Assembly: GCA_964247055.1 (NCBI GenBank)
Contig: OZ176051.1
Location: 8,370,001 to 8,434,000 of the forward strand
Source: Paragordius varius
Taxonomy: Eukaryota > Nematomorpha
Direction: 5' to 3'
DNA: 64,000 bases
Below are positions 24,348-35,164 of the stretch, piece after piece. The position numbers and the translations under genes are program-made. The stretch's first letter is position 1. Every line of letters begins with the position of its first letter. The notes beneath the pieces were generated by a model that was not told where the DNA came from, made no database searches, and was given only the letters and a program-made list of their open reading frames with translations.

Positions 24348-26137
24348 TCTATATATTTATAAAAATGGAAAATGCTGGCTTTGTGATCTGGTACAGGAAA
24401 ATCGGTAGACCCAATCAAATCCAAATATCGAAAAAATATAATCATTAATAAATGTCCCGACAATAGCTTCGCCCTTTTTTTGAAATAGGCCCCCAGTTCG
24501 GGCCCACCCCGTATGAAAAACGGGTTTTTTTTGAAAACAGAAGTCCACAAAATCGTGTTTTTGAGACAATTTTCCGGAGAACGTGTTGGACCATTCAATT
24601 TCAAATATGATTTTTGTTTACTTATTTTCGATTGCGCTGAACATAGTCGAGCCACTTTTTTGATTTAGGCCCTCTTTTTACCCGCTCCCCCCGTAAAATG
24701 CCACCTTTTTTAAAAAACAAAGTCCACAAAAATAATTTTTAAAATCGATTTTTCGCCCTAGGTATGAGACCGTAAAAATTCAATAAAGATTCCACGTATT
24801 CCCTGTTAAAAGGCAAAAATTTTAGTCTACAGTTTATTTGATGATAGCTGCTGGGTAAGGAGCTACCCGCTAAAAACTGATTTTTCATATAACTTTGTGA
24901 TCTGTTTCCGGAAAACCGGTGAAGCCATTCAATTCCAAACATCGAAAAAATTTAATCATTAATGAATGCCCCGACAATAGCTTCGCCCTTTTTTGGAATT
25001 AGGTCCCCAGTTTGGGCCCACCCCGTGTGAAAAATGGGTTAAGTCAATTTTTTGGAGAACGTGTTGGACCATTCAATTTCAAATATGATTTTTGTTTACT
25101 TATTTTCGATTGCGCCGAACATGGTCGAGTCACTTTTTTGATTTAGGCCCTCTTTTTACCCGCTACCCCCGTAAAATGCCATTTTTTTCAAAAAAACAAA
25201 GTCCACAAAAATATTTTTTTGATTGTATTTTTTTGTCCACGGTATGAGACTCTAAAAATTCGAGAAGGTTTTTTCGTATTGCCTGTTAAAAGAAAAAAAT
25301 TTTAGTCAAGCGTTTCTTTGATGATAACTGCTGAGTAAGGAGTATCTATCATATGTATAGCATGTTAAAAGATATATGGATATTAATACATTATTTATCC
25401 TCATCTATATATTTATAAAAATGGAAAATGCTGGCTTTGTGATCTGGTACAGGAAAACCGGTAGACCCAATCAAATCCAAATATCGAAAAAATATAATCA
25501 TTAATAAATGTCCCGACAATAGCTTCGCCCTTTTTTTGAAATAGGCCCCCAGTTCGGGCCCACCCCGTATGAAAAACGGGTTTTTTTTGAAAACAGAAGT
25601 CCACAAAATCGTGTTTTTGAGACAATTTTCCGGAGAACGTGTTGGACCATTCAATTTCAAATATGATTTTTGTTTACTTATTTTCGATTGCGCTGAACAT
25701 AGTCGAGCCACTTTTTTGATTTAGGCCCTCTTTTTACCCGCTCCCCCCGTGAAATGCCACCTTTTTCAAAAAACAAAGTCCACAAAAATAATTTTTAAAA
25801 TCGATTTTTCGCCCTAGGTATGAGACTGTAAAAATTCGAGAAAGATTTTTCGTATTGCCTGTTAAAAGGCAAAAATTTTAGTCAAGCGTTTCTTTAATGA
25901 TAGATGCTGAGTAAGGAGTATCTATCATATGTATAGCATGTTCAAAGATATATGGATATTAAAACATTATTTATGGTAATCTATATATTTATTAAAATGG
26001 AAAATGCTGGCTTTGTGATCTGGTACAGGAAAACCGGTAGACCCATTAAAATCCAAACTTCGAACCCCCTCCCCTCTCCCCCCCCAGAAGTCCGAAGGAC
26101 TTCCTCGGGCTGCGTAGCAGCACGAGATTCACGCTAG
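24348..26137 (+). mobile_element. Head-to-tail Helitron array (three units)
   Basis: Three 5' ends, TCTATATATTTAT..AATGGAAAATGCTGGC, occur at 24348, 25404 and 25980, each preceded by A. The first two units are joined to the next through the same linker of about 75 bp (containing ATCTATCATATGTATAGCATG). Only the last unit has the 3' terminus: a 10-bp hairpin (CTCGGGCTGC-gta-GCAGCACGAG), 7 bases, CTAG, then T. The last unit is a 158-bp miniature with both ends. Each full unit of about 1.06 kb also holds two roughly 515-bp subrepeats, each starting near TTTGTGATCTG and containing CCCCGACAATAGCTTCGCCC. No transposase coding is seen. Confidence 0.85.
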
Positions 26138-26186
26138 TTAATAAATAAAAATTAAAAAACCAAAAATAATCAAAGCAGCGAATATA

Positions 26187-26364
26187 CAGTATGAGTAAGT
26201 ATACATTGCTAGATAGTTATTAATTATTGCCAAATAGCATATACAACAAAGGACAGTATTATCGGCTTATTTCACTTTTTACTATTATTAGCCAATAATA
26301 CTGCCCTTTGTTGTATTTACTATTTGGCAATAATTAATATAGCAATGTTTACTTACTAATACTG
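26187..26364. mobile_element. MITE, family A, copy 2
   Basis: 178 bp with inverted ends CAGTATGAGTAAGTATACAT and ATGTTTACTTACTAATACTG, flanked on both sides by TA, as in Tc1/mariner-derived MITEs. This is the best-preserved of the three copies. Confidence 0.88.
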
Positions 26365-27022
26365 TATTTTTGTTGGACACTCCTATTTTATATATTGGTA
26401 TTTTAAACAACTTTTCATTTAACGCCTTTCACTTTATAACTTGTTTTGTCCATAAATCTACATATTTAGTATATTCATAAAAAGGATTATTTACCATGAT
26501 TTATGTCATGGATAAATGGTGAAAGTTCGTTAAATTTTAGATTATCACTAACAAAAGCTTAGTTTTTCATTGCTTGCTGCAATTTTAAAAATGAATTGAG
26601 TAAAAATGAAAAGATAAATAAGGATATTTTATAATGAACGATGGGTTAAATATTGGCCAATCTTAGGAAGATTGCTATGAAAGTATTCTAAAAATTCCAT
26701 TTAATTTTCCCCGAATTAAATCAATATCAAAGAGATCCCATAATTAAAGAGAATCTTTTAAATAAATACATAACCATGCTCACATATTTCATTTAATTTA
26801 TGGGTGTCCAATATGCGCCCCTTCAAAACAGTATGTGCCGCCCGCGAAAAATATGTAAATTCCAACAAAAACTTGATAAAATTTATATCTTTTATACAAA
26901 TTGTTTTAATAAGTCTATCCGATCGGCAACAAACTAAAAAAATCTAAAAAAAATGTTGTATTGTGCTCGCATTTTATTGTCATTAGGGGGCTGATACACC
27001 CGCCATATTTTTCATTTTATTT

Positions 27023-27607
27023 TAACACTTCGATTCAAATTGGGCTATCTAAATACCCCAGACTATATTTAAATTAATATTTTTAAAAAACTACTGAAGA
27101 AAACGGTCCCAATTTAAATTTATGCTTCTATCCTGATAAAAATTATATAAATATGCCAAAATATCTTGATAAAATTTTGTTTTGAAAAAAAAGTTCCATT
27201 TCAAACTACTTCGACGCCATTTTTAATTTACACAATTTTTGCAAAACATCGTATTTAATTTTAAGGTTAAAACTAAATCTAATTTTTTATATAAATTACA
27301 TCTAACATTGATAGAAAGAGAACAAATGGTTTATTTTGTATTATTTTTTAATTTTACAATTTGACACATGTCACGTTGACGAAATTTTTACCTTTCGGTT
27401 TTAGCTTAAAATATGTAATATCAAGTATTTTTGAATAAATCTTTTTATATATTTCGGTTTATTAATGTTATATAAGTGCAAAATTTTGCCATGGTTTCGA
27501 TTCCTTCCATGTTTTTTAAAGTATTTGATTTTAAACAGGCCTGGGGTATCCAACTACCCCAATTTGAATCGAAGGACTAAAATGAGTGTGTTGTATCCAA
27601 GTGTTAA
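27023..27607. mobile_element. Family D element, complete copy nested in the hAT-like element
   Basis: It begins TAACACTTCGATTCAAATTG and ends TTGTATCCAAGTGTTA, with CCCCAATTTGAATCG inverted to the left end. It is the most complete copy of this family. Confidence 0.8.
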
Positions 27608-27807
27608 AAAAATAGGTATTTAAAAGTTATTATTTTTAAAAATTCATCCGTTTGGAAGTACGGTTTGATTTCATATTTTTTTGAAATGCAAGGGGTGCAT
27701 AGAAGGGAAGATGGTCTCTCATGGATTCATGAACCCCGTGTGCCAGAAATGCAAACGCCTCTGTCTTATGTTCGAAATCTCAAAATATTTTTGCCTATAT
27801 ATATTAT

Positions 27808-28033
27808 TTTCAAATTCACCCAAAAAATAAATTATGTGTTTTCGGGCTAATCATTAATTTAAAATATATTCTTATGGCATATATTATTTTTTTAGTATTA
27901 TATTAATTTTAAACAAAACTTCATTTTTTAAAAATATAAAATAATATAGGTAATTTTTAATTTAAAAAAACACATAATTTATTTTAGGGTAAATTTGAAT
28001 TGTTCAAGGGTGAATTTCAACTGTAAATGGTAT
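27808..28033. mobile_element. MITE, family M, copy lacking most of its left arm
   Basis: CAAATTCACCC leads straight into the family core (TTATGTGTTTTCGGGCTAAT), followed by a full right arm with inverse iterons ending TGTAAATGGTATAT. Confidence 0.75.
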
Positions 28034-28110
28034 ATATTTCGAATGCGACCCGTCTTGTTTTGTGAATCAAAAATATGGCCTGCAAAGCCATCTGTATAGG
28101 ACACCCCTGA

Positions 28111-28928
28111 TTTAAATTAGCATTTTTACATTTTAAACCTTTCTAAAAATTTAAATGAGCAAGTATTCAAACAGTCCCATAATTTATAAAGTATTTAAAT
28201 TCCATAGATTATTATTGATTACTAAGTACTGAAAAATTAATCCACATTTAAGTAGATAAATTGTTTTTATTATACCCAGTACAAATGTTTTTCGTTTTTC
28301 CAACATCTTAAGAATTTGAAAGTAGTTCAGAAAAACCATTAACAACCATTATCTTTTATAAAACTCTGATTATATAAATATAAAATTTATTAAAGCCGTC
28401 TAAACCTATATACCTTTGAATGATTTCGGCTCGCCAAAATACTAATTGTTTTCTTTGAGTTCAAGCCAAATGTATAGAAGAAACCCTTTTATAAAAGGTA
28501 CAATGTAAAAGCCTGCAAACATTAATACATAATTAATGGTTGTATGTGTTCATGTATCCTGAAATTAAGGTTTAACGGAATTTTTTTTGCGAACTGGAAT
28601 CTTTAAAACGTATTTTTTGATGTTTAAAAGTAAAATAGTGATGCCAAATAATTAAAATTGTTAATATTTTCAAACAAGATTAATATATCTTTATATTAAA
28701 TTCTCTTTATACAAACATATTTCTACCAAAATATTGGATATTAGAAATCCGGTTATATCGTTCTTGTGCATTAAAAAAGTTGTGGCAAATCATAAATGAC
28801 TTCTAAGAAGAATGGGCATCGGTTTTAGTTGTTTTATGTTTCTTTAGTAAATGTATCAATAATCAGAATAAAATTTCTTAAGAAAACTTATAAAATTAAA
28901 TAACTGTAAAGTTGTATCAATAAAAATT
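28111..28928. other. Non-coding stretch
   Basis: No gene or repeat recognised. Confidence 0.5.
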
Positions 28929-29453
28929 TGATTTCGAATTGGGGTACATAAATACCTCCAATTTAAGTTAATACTTTAAAAACACTACTGAAAGAAACGG
29001 TCGCATTTTAAATTTATGCTTCCACCCTAATAAATATAAATAATAAAAAATTAATTTTTTTTGAAAATTACATAACAAACTAATTCGCCATTTTTTTACA
29101 GCATTTTTGCAAAATATCTTGTTTATTCAATTAAAAAAAAATTAAAGCTAAATTTTTATTACATCTCACATTGATCGAAACAGAAAAAGTGGTTTATTTG
29201 TATTATTTTTAAATTTAGCTTGGGCACACATGTGATGATGGCTAAATTTTTACTTTTAAATTTACCTTAAAATACCTATTATCAATTATTTTTAAATAAT
29301 TTTTTTATATTTCGGTTCATCAATGGTACATAAATGCCTTTTGCCATGGTCTCAATATATTCCATATTTATATAATTTTAAACAGGCCTGGGGTACCAAC
29401 GACCCCAATTCGAAACGAAGAACTAAAATGGATGTGTTGTATCCAAGCGTTAA
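28929..29453. mobile_element. Family D element, copy 3
   Basis: The left end is GATTTCGAATTGGGGTA; the right end has CCCCAATTCGAAACGAAG and the TTGTATCCAAGCGTTA tail. It matches the copy at 27023-27607 in order and spacing. Confidence 0.78.
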
Positions 29454-30093
29454 TAATTATTTTCAGAAAAACTGTGAATAGATATTAGTTTTTAGGCCCA
29501 CTGGCCGGATTCAAACTAATTGTTCCACCTTTATTTTTTCTGTATCTGGTTTGTACAGTTGACTACCCATATCACCCTCAAATATTATTCGATATATATT
29601 AGAATTAAGTATTTATATAGCCTTTTTTGCAAAAATTGTATCCATTTTTTGTCCGATTTTTAATAACTACACCTTACTTCTAGCGACTGATTTGAAGGAC
29701 ATTTTCCGAAAATCTCAGCTCAGTCGTCAATCTTTTAATATGAATCAAAGAGAAAATGGTTACAAAAAAATTTATTGCATCGTTTGGGTTATATTATATA
29801 TTGTAATGAAGTACAAATGCCTTAGACGACTATAAGTATTTAAAATCAAATGGTTAGGCATAAAGATAATCACAATAGTAATCTTTTTTCATTAATAATT
29901 GAAAAAAAGTGTTGTCCCGAAAGATATATACCAATAAAACCGCAGTAATTTCAAACTAGAATAGAATCAATCGTTTTGTAACAGAATTATTCTGGTATAC
30001 ACCCGTTAAATTAACAAATATCTTATATCCAAATATGTACTTTTCCTTTGGTCAAAATTATCCTTTGTGTTAAAACCATAGTTTAATTTTAAT
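29454..30093. other. Non-coding stretch downstream of the receptor gene
   Basis: This is presumed 3' untranslated and intergenic sequence of the minus-strand receptor. Nothing else is recognised. Confidence 0.45.
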
Positions 30094-31941
30094 TTAACTA
30101 ACAAAATGATTCCACCAGCTCAAAGCTTTATGATTCAACATTGGTATCAACCAAAAGGATAGGAAAGCATTGGAAGTATACATGGATAAGAAAACGATTG
30201 AAAAAAAGTATGAAATTGCCAAACTCGTGTCACCCCATTCAGGATGGATCGAGAATATTGTAAAACATATAATTTCAACTATGTAGATTAGAAAAAGGGA
30301 AAATGCATATTTTATGACAGAATTTTCTCGACGTTTCCTTAAAGCATGCCTTTCACGCCTCAATGAATCGGTGGGATAGGGAAGGTCCATTTTATCACAT
30401 TTTGTTAAAGTTGTCGATTTATCAACACCATCTTGTTTTGTCATCTTTTTCGCAATCTTCCAGGGGTTTGGAACTTTACTAGTTACATAGTCTGAAACGG
30501 AGAAAGGGTTATTTACCGTTGTATTATTCGTGTTTGTAGTTAATGTCGTAGTAACATTATTGATTTTTCTACGTTGTTTTTGTAAAAACACTTTGATATA
30601 AATGTACAAGACAAGGGTCGCCATTATGTTCATATATTGCCACACAATGTGCACGAGGAATATGGGAATTCTGAAGCCATGATAATTATTGTAACAGGCA
30701 TAAAATAGGGGCACAAAAGCCACATCCCCTGCAAGAATATGTAACACACGGATGACAGATGAAATCAACCATATGAATCCTATAATACACCAAACTTTGC
30801 CGGGTTCCAACCAATTCTTTAGCCTTGTGCTGTGGGGAAAACATACCATAATGAATCTGAACGATGAAAAAAATATGAAATTATTCAATAAATATTTAAA
30901 GAAAGGACAATGAAAACATTTAAAATTGGCTGTAATTTTAAGATGGAGTATATCCATGTTAAATTTCTGGAGCCTAACAGAATCTAAGTTTTTTATATAA
31001 TAATTTAGGTGGCTCATTATTTTTATGACAAGATAAAGTCTGGTTGGTTTCCGTTTGCCGGATTTTATTTTCGTTTCGCCAAACGATATTATTTAGATAA
31101 TATTTTAAGAGTATTTTAATCTTTTCTGATCATGAACTTTCATTGAATAGTTTTTATATATCTGATATTTGTTATTTTGTCTTTAGGGCGACCCAACTAG
31201 TTAACATTATAGGTTATAATAGTTTTATTAAATGAAATAAGGATTAGACGAATACATGTATCTGTAAATCGACACATTTAAAGTTTCAAACATATATGTG
31301 CTAAACAAGCAATCATTTCAATATCAAATAAATATAAATGCTTGATATTCCTACTTAAAAAGGAATTGTAGTATATTTTTCGAAATTTCTTATGAACAAT
31401 AAGTTACTTAAACCCTAAAAGTACGTTATCATGAAGTAGTAAATATAAAGTGCAGCGATAAAAATTAGCTATATTTTTTGGGCCATGGATTATATTAAAA
31501 AAATCAATTTAAAACGGGGATATTTTCTTTTTTTCGATTTTCCATTAACATTTATATATTATTATCATATTTCATGGTTTTTACCATTTTTCCTTCCCTA
31601 ATTAAATAATATACAAGATATGCTAACCTATTTAGGGCTAATGCAAACATATGGATAGAATTTGATAACAAGAAAGTTTCATTCAACCAACCAAAAGTTC
31701 GGCACACCACCACGTGATCCATGAATAAGGGTGTCAAAATACCCAACAAATAATTTGTAATGTAAGTTATGGCACCCAAGATATCACAAGCCGTAACACT
31801 CAGAATAATGATGAAAGTTGAAGATTTTCTCATTGATTTTGAGCGCCATATAACGCCAAATAAAATTATGTTTGCAACGGTCCCAATCCCAGCTATTAGC
31901 GTAAGAATAATGGAAAATGGATATCTGGGATTATTTTTCAT
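30094..31941 (-). CDS. Seven-helix G protein-coupled receptor, rhodopsin-like, divergent (2 exons)
   Basis: Exons 31941-31628 and 30856-30094; the 771-nt intron joins ..ALNR to FIMVCFP in phase 2, giving 358 residues. Helices visible: TM1 with GTVANIILF (Asn of TM1), TM2 with SVTACDILG (Asp of TM2), a Cys before TM3, TM3 ending ALNRFIMVCFP in place of DRY, TM4 GFIWLISSVI with its Trp, TM5 HIVWQYMNIMATLVLYIYI, a long basic third intracellular loop with an Asn/Thr-rich start, TM6 IKYAFSLFLIYIVEIICF without the CWxP motif, and TM7 SMYTSNAFLSFWLIPMLN in place of NPxxY. The extracellular N terminus is only about 7 residues; the frame is closed just upstream, but an unseen first exon is possible. 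The NRF ending of TM3 recalls nematode Srx-like chemoreceptors, though this may be convergence. The ligand cannot be inferred. Confidence 0.85.
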
Positions 31942-32881
31942 TTTTGAAGTGGTTGAAAGATTTTTTTTTCATATATTTACACACAAAGGATCCAATCAAT
32001 CAATTATAGTTCCCGTTTAAGATTCTGGCGAGAAAATTTATGCCGACCTTAAATATTTATAAATATATGCGTTTTCGAATGAATAAACTAACGGTTTATT
32101 TAGAGAGAGATGTAAGAAAAATAATTAAAAAATGTTCATATTCAGTATCCCTGCATAAGTCATGGTTATTATTGCACCATTTTTTATGGAGAATAGTTCA
32201 AAAAATGTTGTGTATATTCGAAAATAATATTATATAATACAAATTTTAAAGTGGTTTTAAATACGTGGGAAGGACGTCAAAATATACACCTAATTGATGT
32301 TAATTAAAATTATATCTAGATAAAAAATTCATTATTATTCGGATAATTTTTTTGTTAATCTTTATAATCCTTATTTACAGTTTAGGATAAAAGAATAGGA
32401 ATGCTGAATCATTATACTATATAATAATAATGATAGAAAATTTTTCGAATTGTTTAAAATTAGCAGCTTATGTCTCCCCACCTTTGTATATATGTAATAT
32501 TGTTATTTATAAATATGTATAATAATCAATATAAGAAGACCTATAATATAAATATAATAATTATAAAATCAGCACAAAAGACAAACCTATTTAATATTTT
32601 TTGAATAAAACCTAATTTTTTCATTAGCCTACTTATCTAATTTTTAATAATTGGTAAAAAAATGACAAAATAACACTAGTCGACAAATTCTAACATTTTT
32701 AAGCACCACCACTCAAAATTTTAAATTATGACTAATTTGATTGTTCTAAAACCGAATCTGAAAAACTTTTGATCCCCCCAATCAGAATTTTGAGATATTA
32801 TAGGTTTTTCAATTTTTAAAAAACAAGAGAAAATCGAGAGAAAATTAAATATAACCTAATAATAAAAAGGTATTATATTAT
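31942..32881. other. Non-coding stretch upstream of the receptor
   Basis: The receptor promoter is presumably here. The plus-strand open frames at 31769-32237 overlap or abut the receptor's first exon on the other strand and have no coding features of their own. Confidence 0.45.
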
Positions 32882-32997
32882 TCTAAATAATCCACATATG
32901 TGGATCATTTTATTGTCCCTTTTTTTCAAATAGCCCCCCCCCCCCAGAAATTCGAACGAATTCCTCGGGCTGCCTAGCAGCACGAGATTTACGCTAG
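32882..32997 (+). mobile_element. Miniature Helitron, second 5' end type
   Basis: It begins TCTAAATAATCCACATATG with the palindrome ATCCACATATGTGGAT, contains a run of C, and ends in the same hairpin (CTCGGGCTGC..GCAGCACGAG) and CTAG, then T, as the arrays. It shares the 3' end with the TCTATATAT family but not the 5' end. A second copy of this type is at 40572-40692. Confidence 0.75.
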
Positions 32998-33335
32998 TTA
33001 TATTATAAAATTAATATCATTTAATAAGAGTTTTAAACTCCATCTTTTGAATATAAATATGTCATTTAAATATCAGAAAGAAAAAAAATAGTACGGATAT
33101 AAACGTCAAAATTCAGTGATTTTTTCAAGTTAATTTTAAACACGTATAATTTAAATTAAAAAAATACTAAAAGAGGCATTCTATGGTTTAAACCTTCGGC
33201 TTTCAGATAGGCTATATTTATTTTGTTAGTTTTTGTTATTTCGAGTATTTATTAGGGTTTTTCTCTTCGGTTTATTCTTACAAAAAATCCTCTATTTATA
33301 CCTAGTGGATATTATTTATTTTTTAAAATGATTGG
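32998..33335. other. Non-coding stretch
   Basis: Nothing recognised. Confidence 0.5.
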
Positions 33336-33680
33336 TTGCCCTGTATTTTAATTTCAGATGGATGTTGGGTAGCCACTTTTAGTAGAATATATACTGTTAT
33401 AGGATTGGACCATTTGTATTTACCTAATCTCTTTCGATTTAATGGTCGAATTTATCTAACTTTATTCTGTGAATTGGTTAATTTGACTATCAATTTGCCT
33501 GGATTTCGCTTGCAAGTCTCTCCTATCGGGCTCTATATCTGGCATAATTTAGGATCGCTTGGGGTATAAGTTGCAGAGCTTATGCAAGCCGCCCGGATCT
33601 ATCACACCATACATAAGCCCTTTAGATTTATAATACTTTGGCTCTTAGCTTGTTTAGTATCTCATTTTGTTTAATGCCTA
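33336..33680 (+). mobile_element. Remnant of the dispersed element also found at 19.3 kb
   Basis: The plus strand has an open frame of 77 codons ending LQVSPIGLYIWHNLGSLGV, with a base composition above the surroundings. The end of it is related in sequence and reading frame to the minus strand of 19260-19420 (LQGSPTGLY). It is therefore treated as the fossil of a repeated coding element rather than a host gene. Family unknown. Confidence 0.45.
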
Positions 33681-35164
33681 GAATTTTGTCATTCGCAAAT
33701 AAATTATTTGTACAAATTTTAGTGTTGATTATAGTCTATATATCCATTTACTCGTATATCTTTGTAGGTACTTCCATAAAAAATTGTATAAATATTTATT
33801 AAAATTATACTCAATATTTTCATTGTACTACAAATTTTTAATTATGAATATTTTATATTTTAAATAATAATTATGTAGCATTAAAATTCCAGAAATCAGA
33901 AATATTGTTTTGCGACCCTTCAAATCTTTTTATATCCTGGTGCATTCTCTCACCAACTTGATCGGTTATGCAATTAAACGGAAATCTTTCAATATGTTCA
34001 TTTATTGTGTGTAGCTTCATATCATTTTACAGCCTACATTTTATAAAATAATATACCCATCCGATGTTAACTTTCTACAAGCTCCTGGCCTAATATGACT
34101 CCTCTGACTTATGTGATACTAATATCTAAAAATATATTATACTCCAGGGTTGAATTTTTTAAAGCTTCATTGCTTTTTTTCCTTTGCATATAATAGGTTT
34201 ATAAAGTAGTTATCTTGACAAATTTTTTTAATTATAAGCCCATTAGCTATCCCAGCCTCAGCTTTGGGTTTACTGAGTTTATAATAATTTTGAAAGTACA
34301 TGAATGAGGCTGAATCTTTCTCAAGATTTTTTATGAATAAGCAGCATTTTTAGGCAGTTTATATTTTTTAATATAAAGATCTACGGCATTTTCAGATAAA
34401 GTTTTATTTAATGGATCACCAATAACATTTTCTGTAGAGTCTTCGTTAAGAAAAATGGGGGGGCCCATGCTCTGTCATTATCAATTTTGGTATCAAAATA
34501 TTTTGTAAAAAGTTTTCCAGTATTACATCGATATTCCGCAAGTTATTTTTTTCAAATATATATTACCACAATAGATGCAAATTTTATTTGGATCATTTTT
34601 GCATTTTCATACTAAAATTTTATGAAAATACCTGAATCTAGAATGTTACTTGTATCAAATTGCGCGTTTAAATATTTTAACATATGTACACGAGGAATGA
34701 TTGTTTTTTTAAATTAAATACAAAATTAAAAATTAAATTTTGGAAAAATCCTATTGGTGGCCTCAAACTTTTTTTTGTTTTGGCCTTTCCATGCCATTAG
34801 GTATCAGAAAATGCAAAAAAATGTGGTGATGCAAAACCTTGTTAAGCAGTGTAATTGTTGAAACTGATACTCTCTGTTTGACAAATATCAACTTTTTAAC
34901 CTACCAGTTCCATCGAACTTTCATCCGCCTATAAAGTTTTTACACTAAAAATTACATTTTAAATATATCTAACAAATCAATATATGGATATAGGTGATTT
35001 ATTGATTACAACACAGAATGCAATATGATTTTTAATTTGTTTAATAATATATTATTGGTAATATAATATGATGATACATGGTTTATAATTTGGGAAAAAG
35101 AATCTAACATAATAATTGAGCAAACATGGATTCGAAAGATTTAAACATAAAGAAACATCCTTTT
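33681..35164. other. Non-coding stretch with a possible decayed element
   Basis: Between about 34,180 and 34,650 the minus strand has short protein-like fragments, including NDPNKICIYCGNIYL with a CxxC pair, as in transposon zinc fingers. The fragments are in different frames and I could not assign a family. A C/G-rich break lies at 34,456. The rest is featureless. Confidence 0.3.

Larger units (their letters stand above)
26802..28110. mobile_element. hAT-like non-autonomous element with two nested insertions
   Basis: The left end is GGGTGTCCAATATGCGCCCC and the right end, inverted, is CAGGGGTGTCC. The flanking octamers ATTTAATT and ATTTAAAT differ at one position, consistent with an old 8-bp duplication. 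A family D element (27023-27607) and a family M piece (27808-28033) lie inside it. No transposase is recognisable. Confidence 0.6.
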
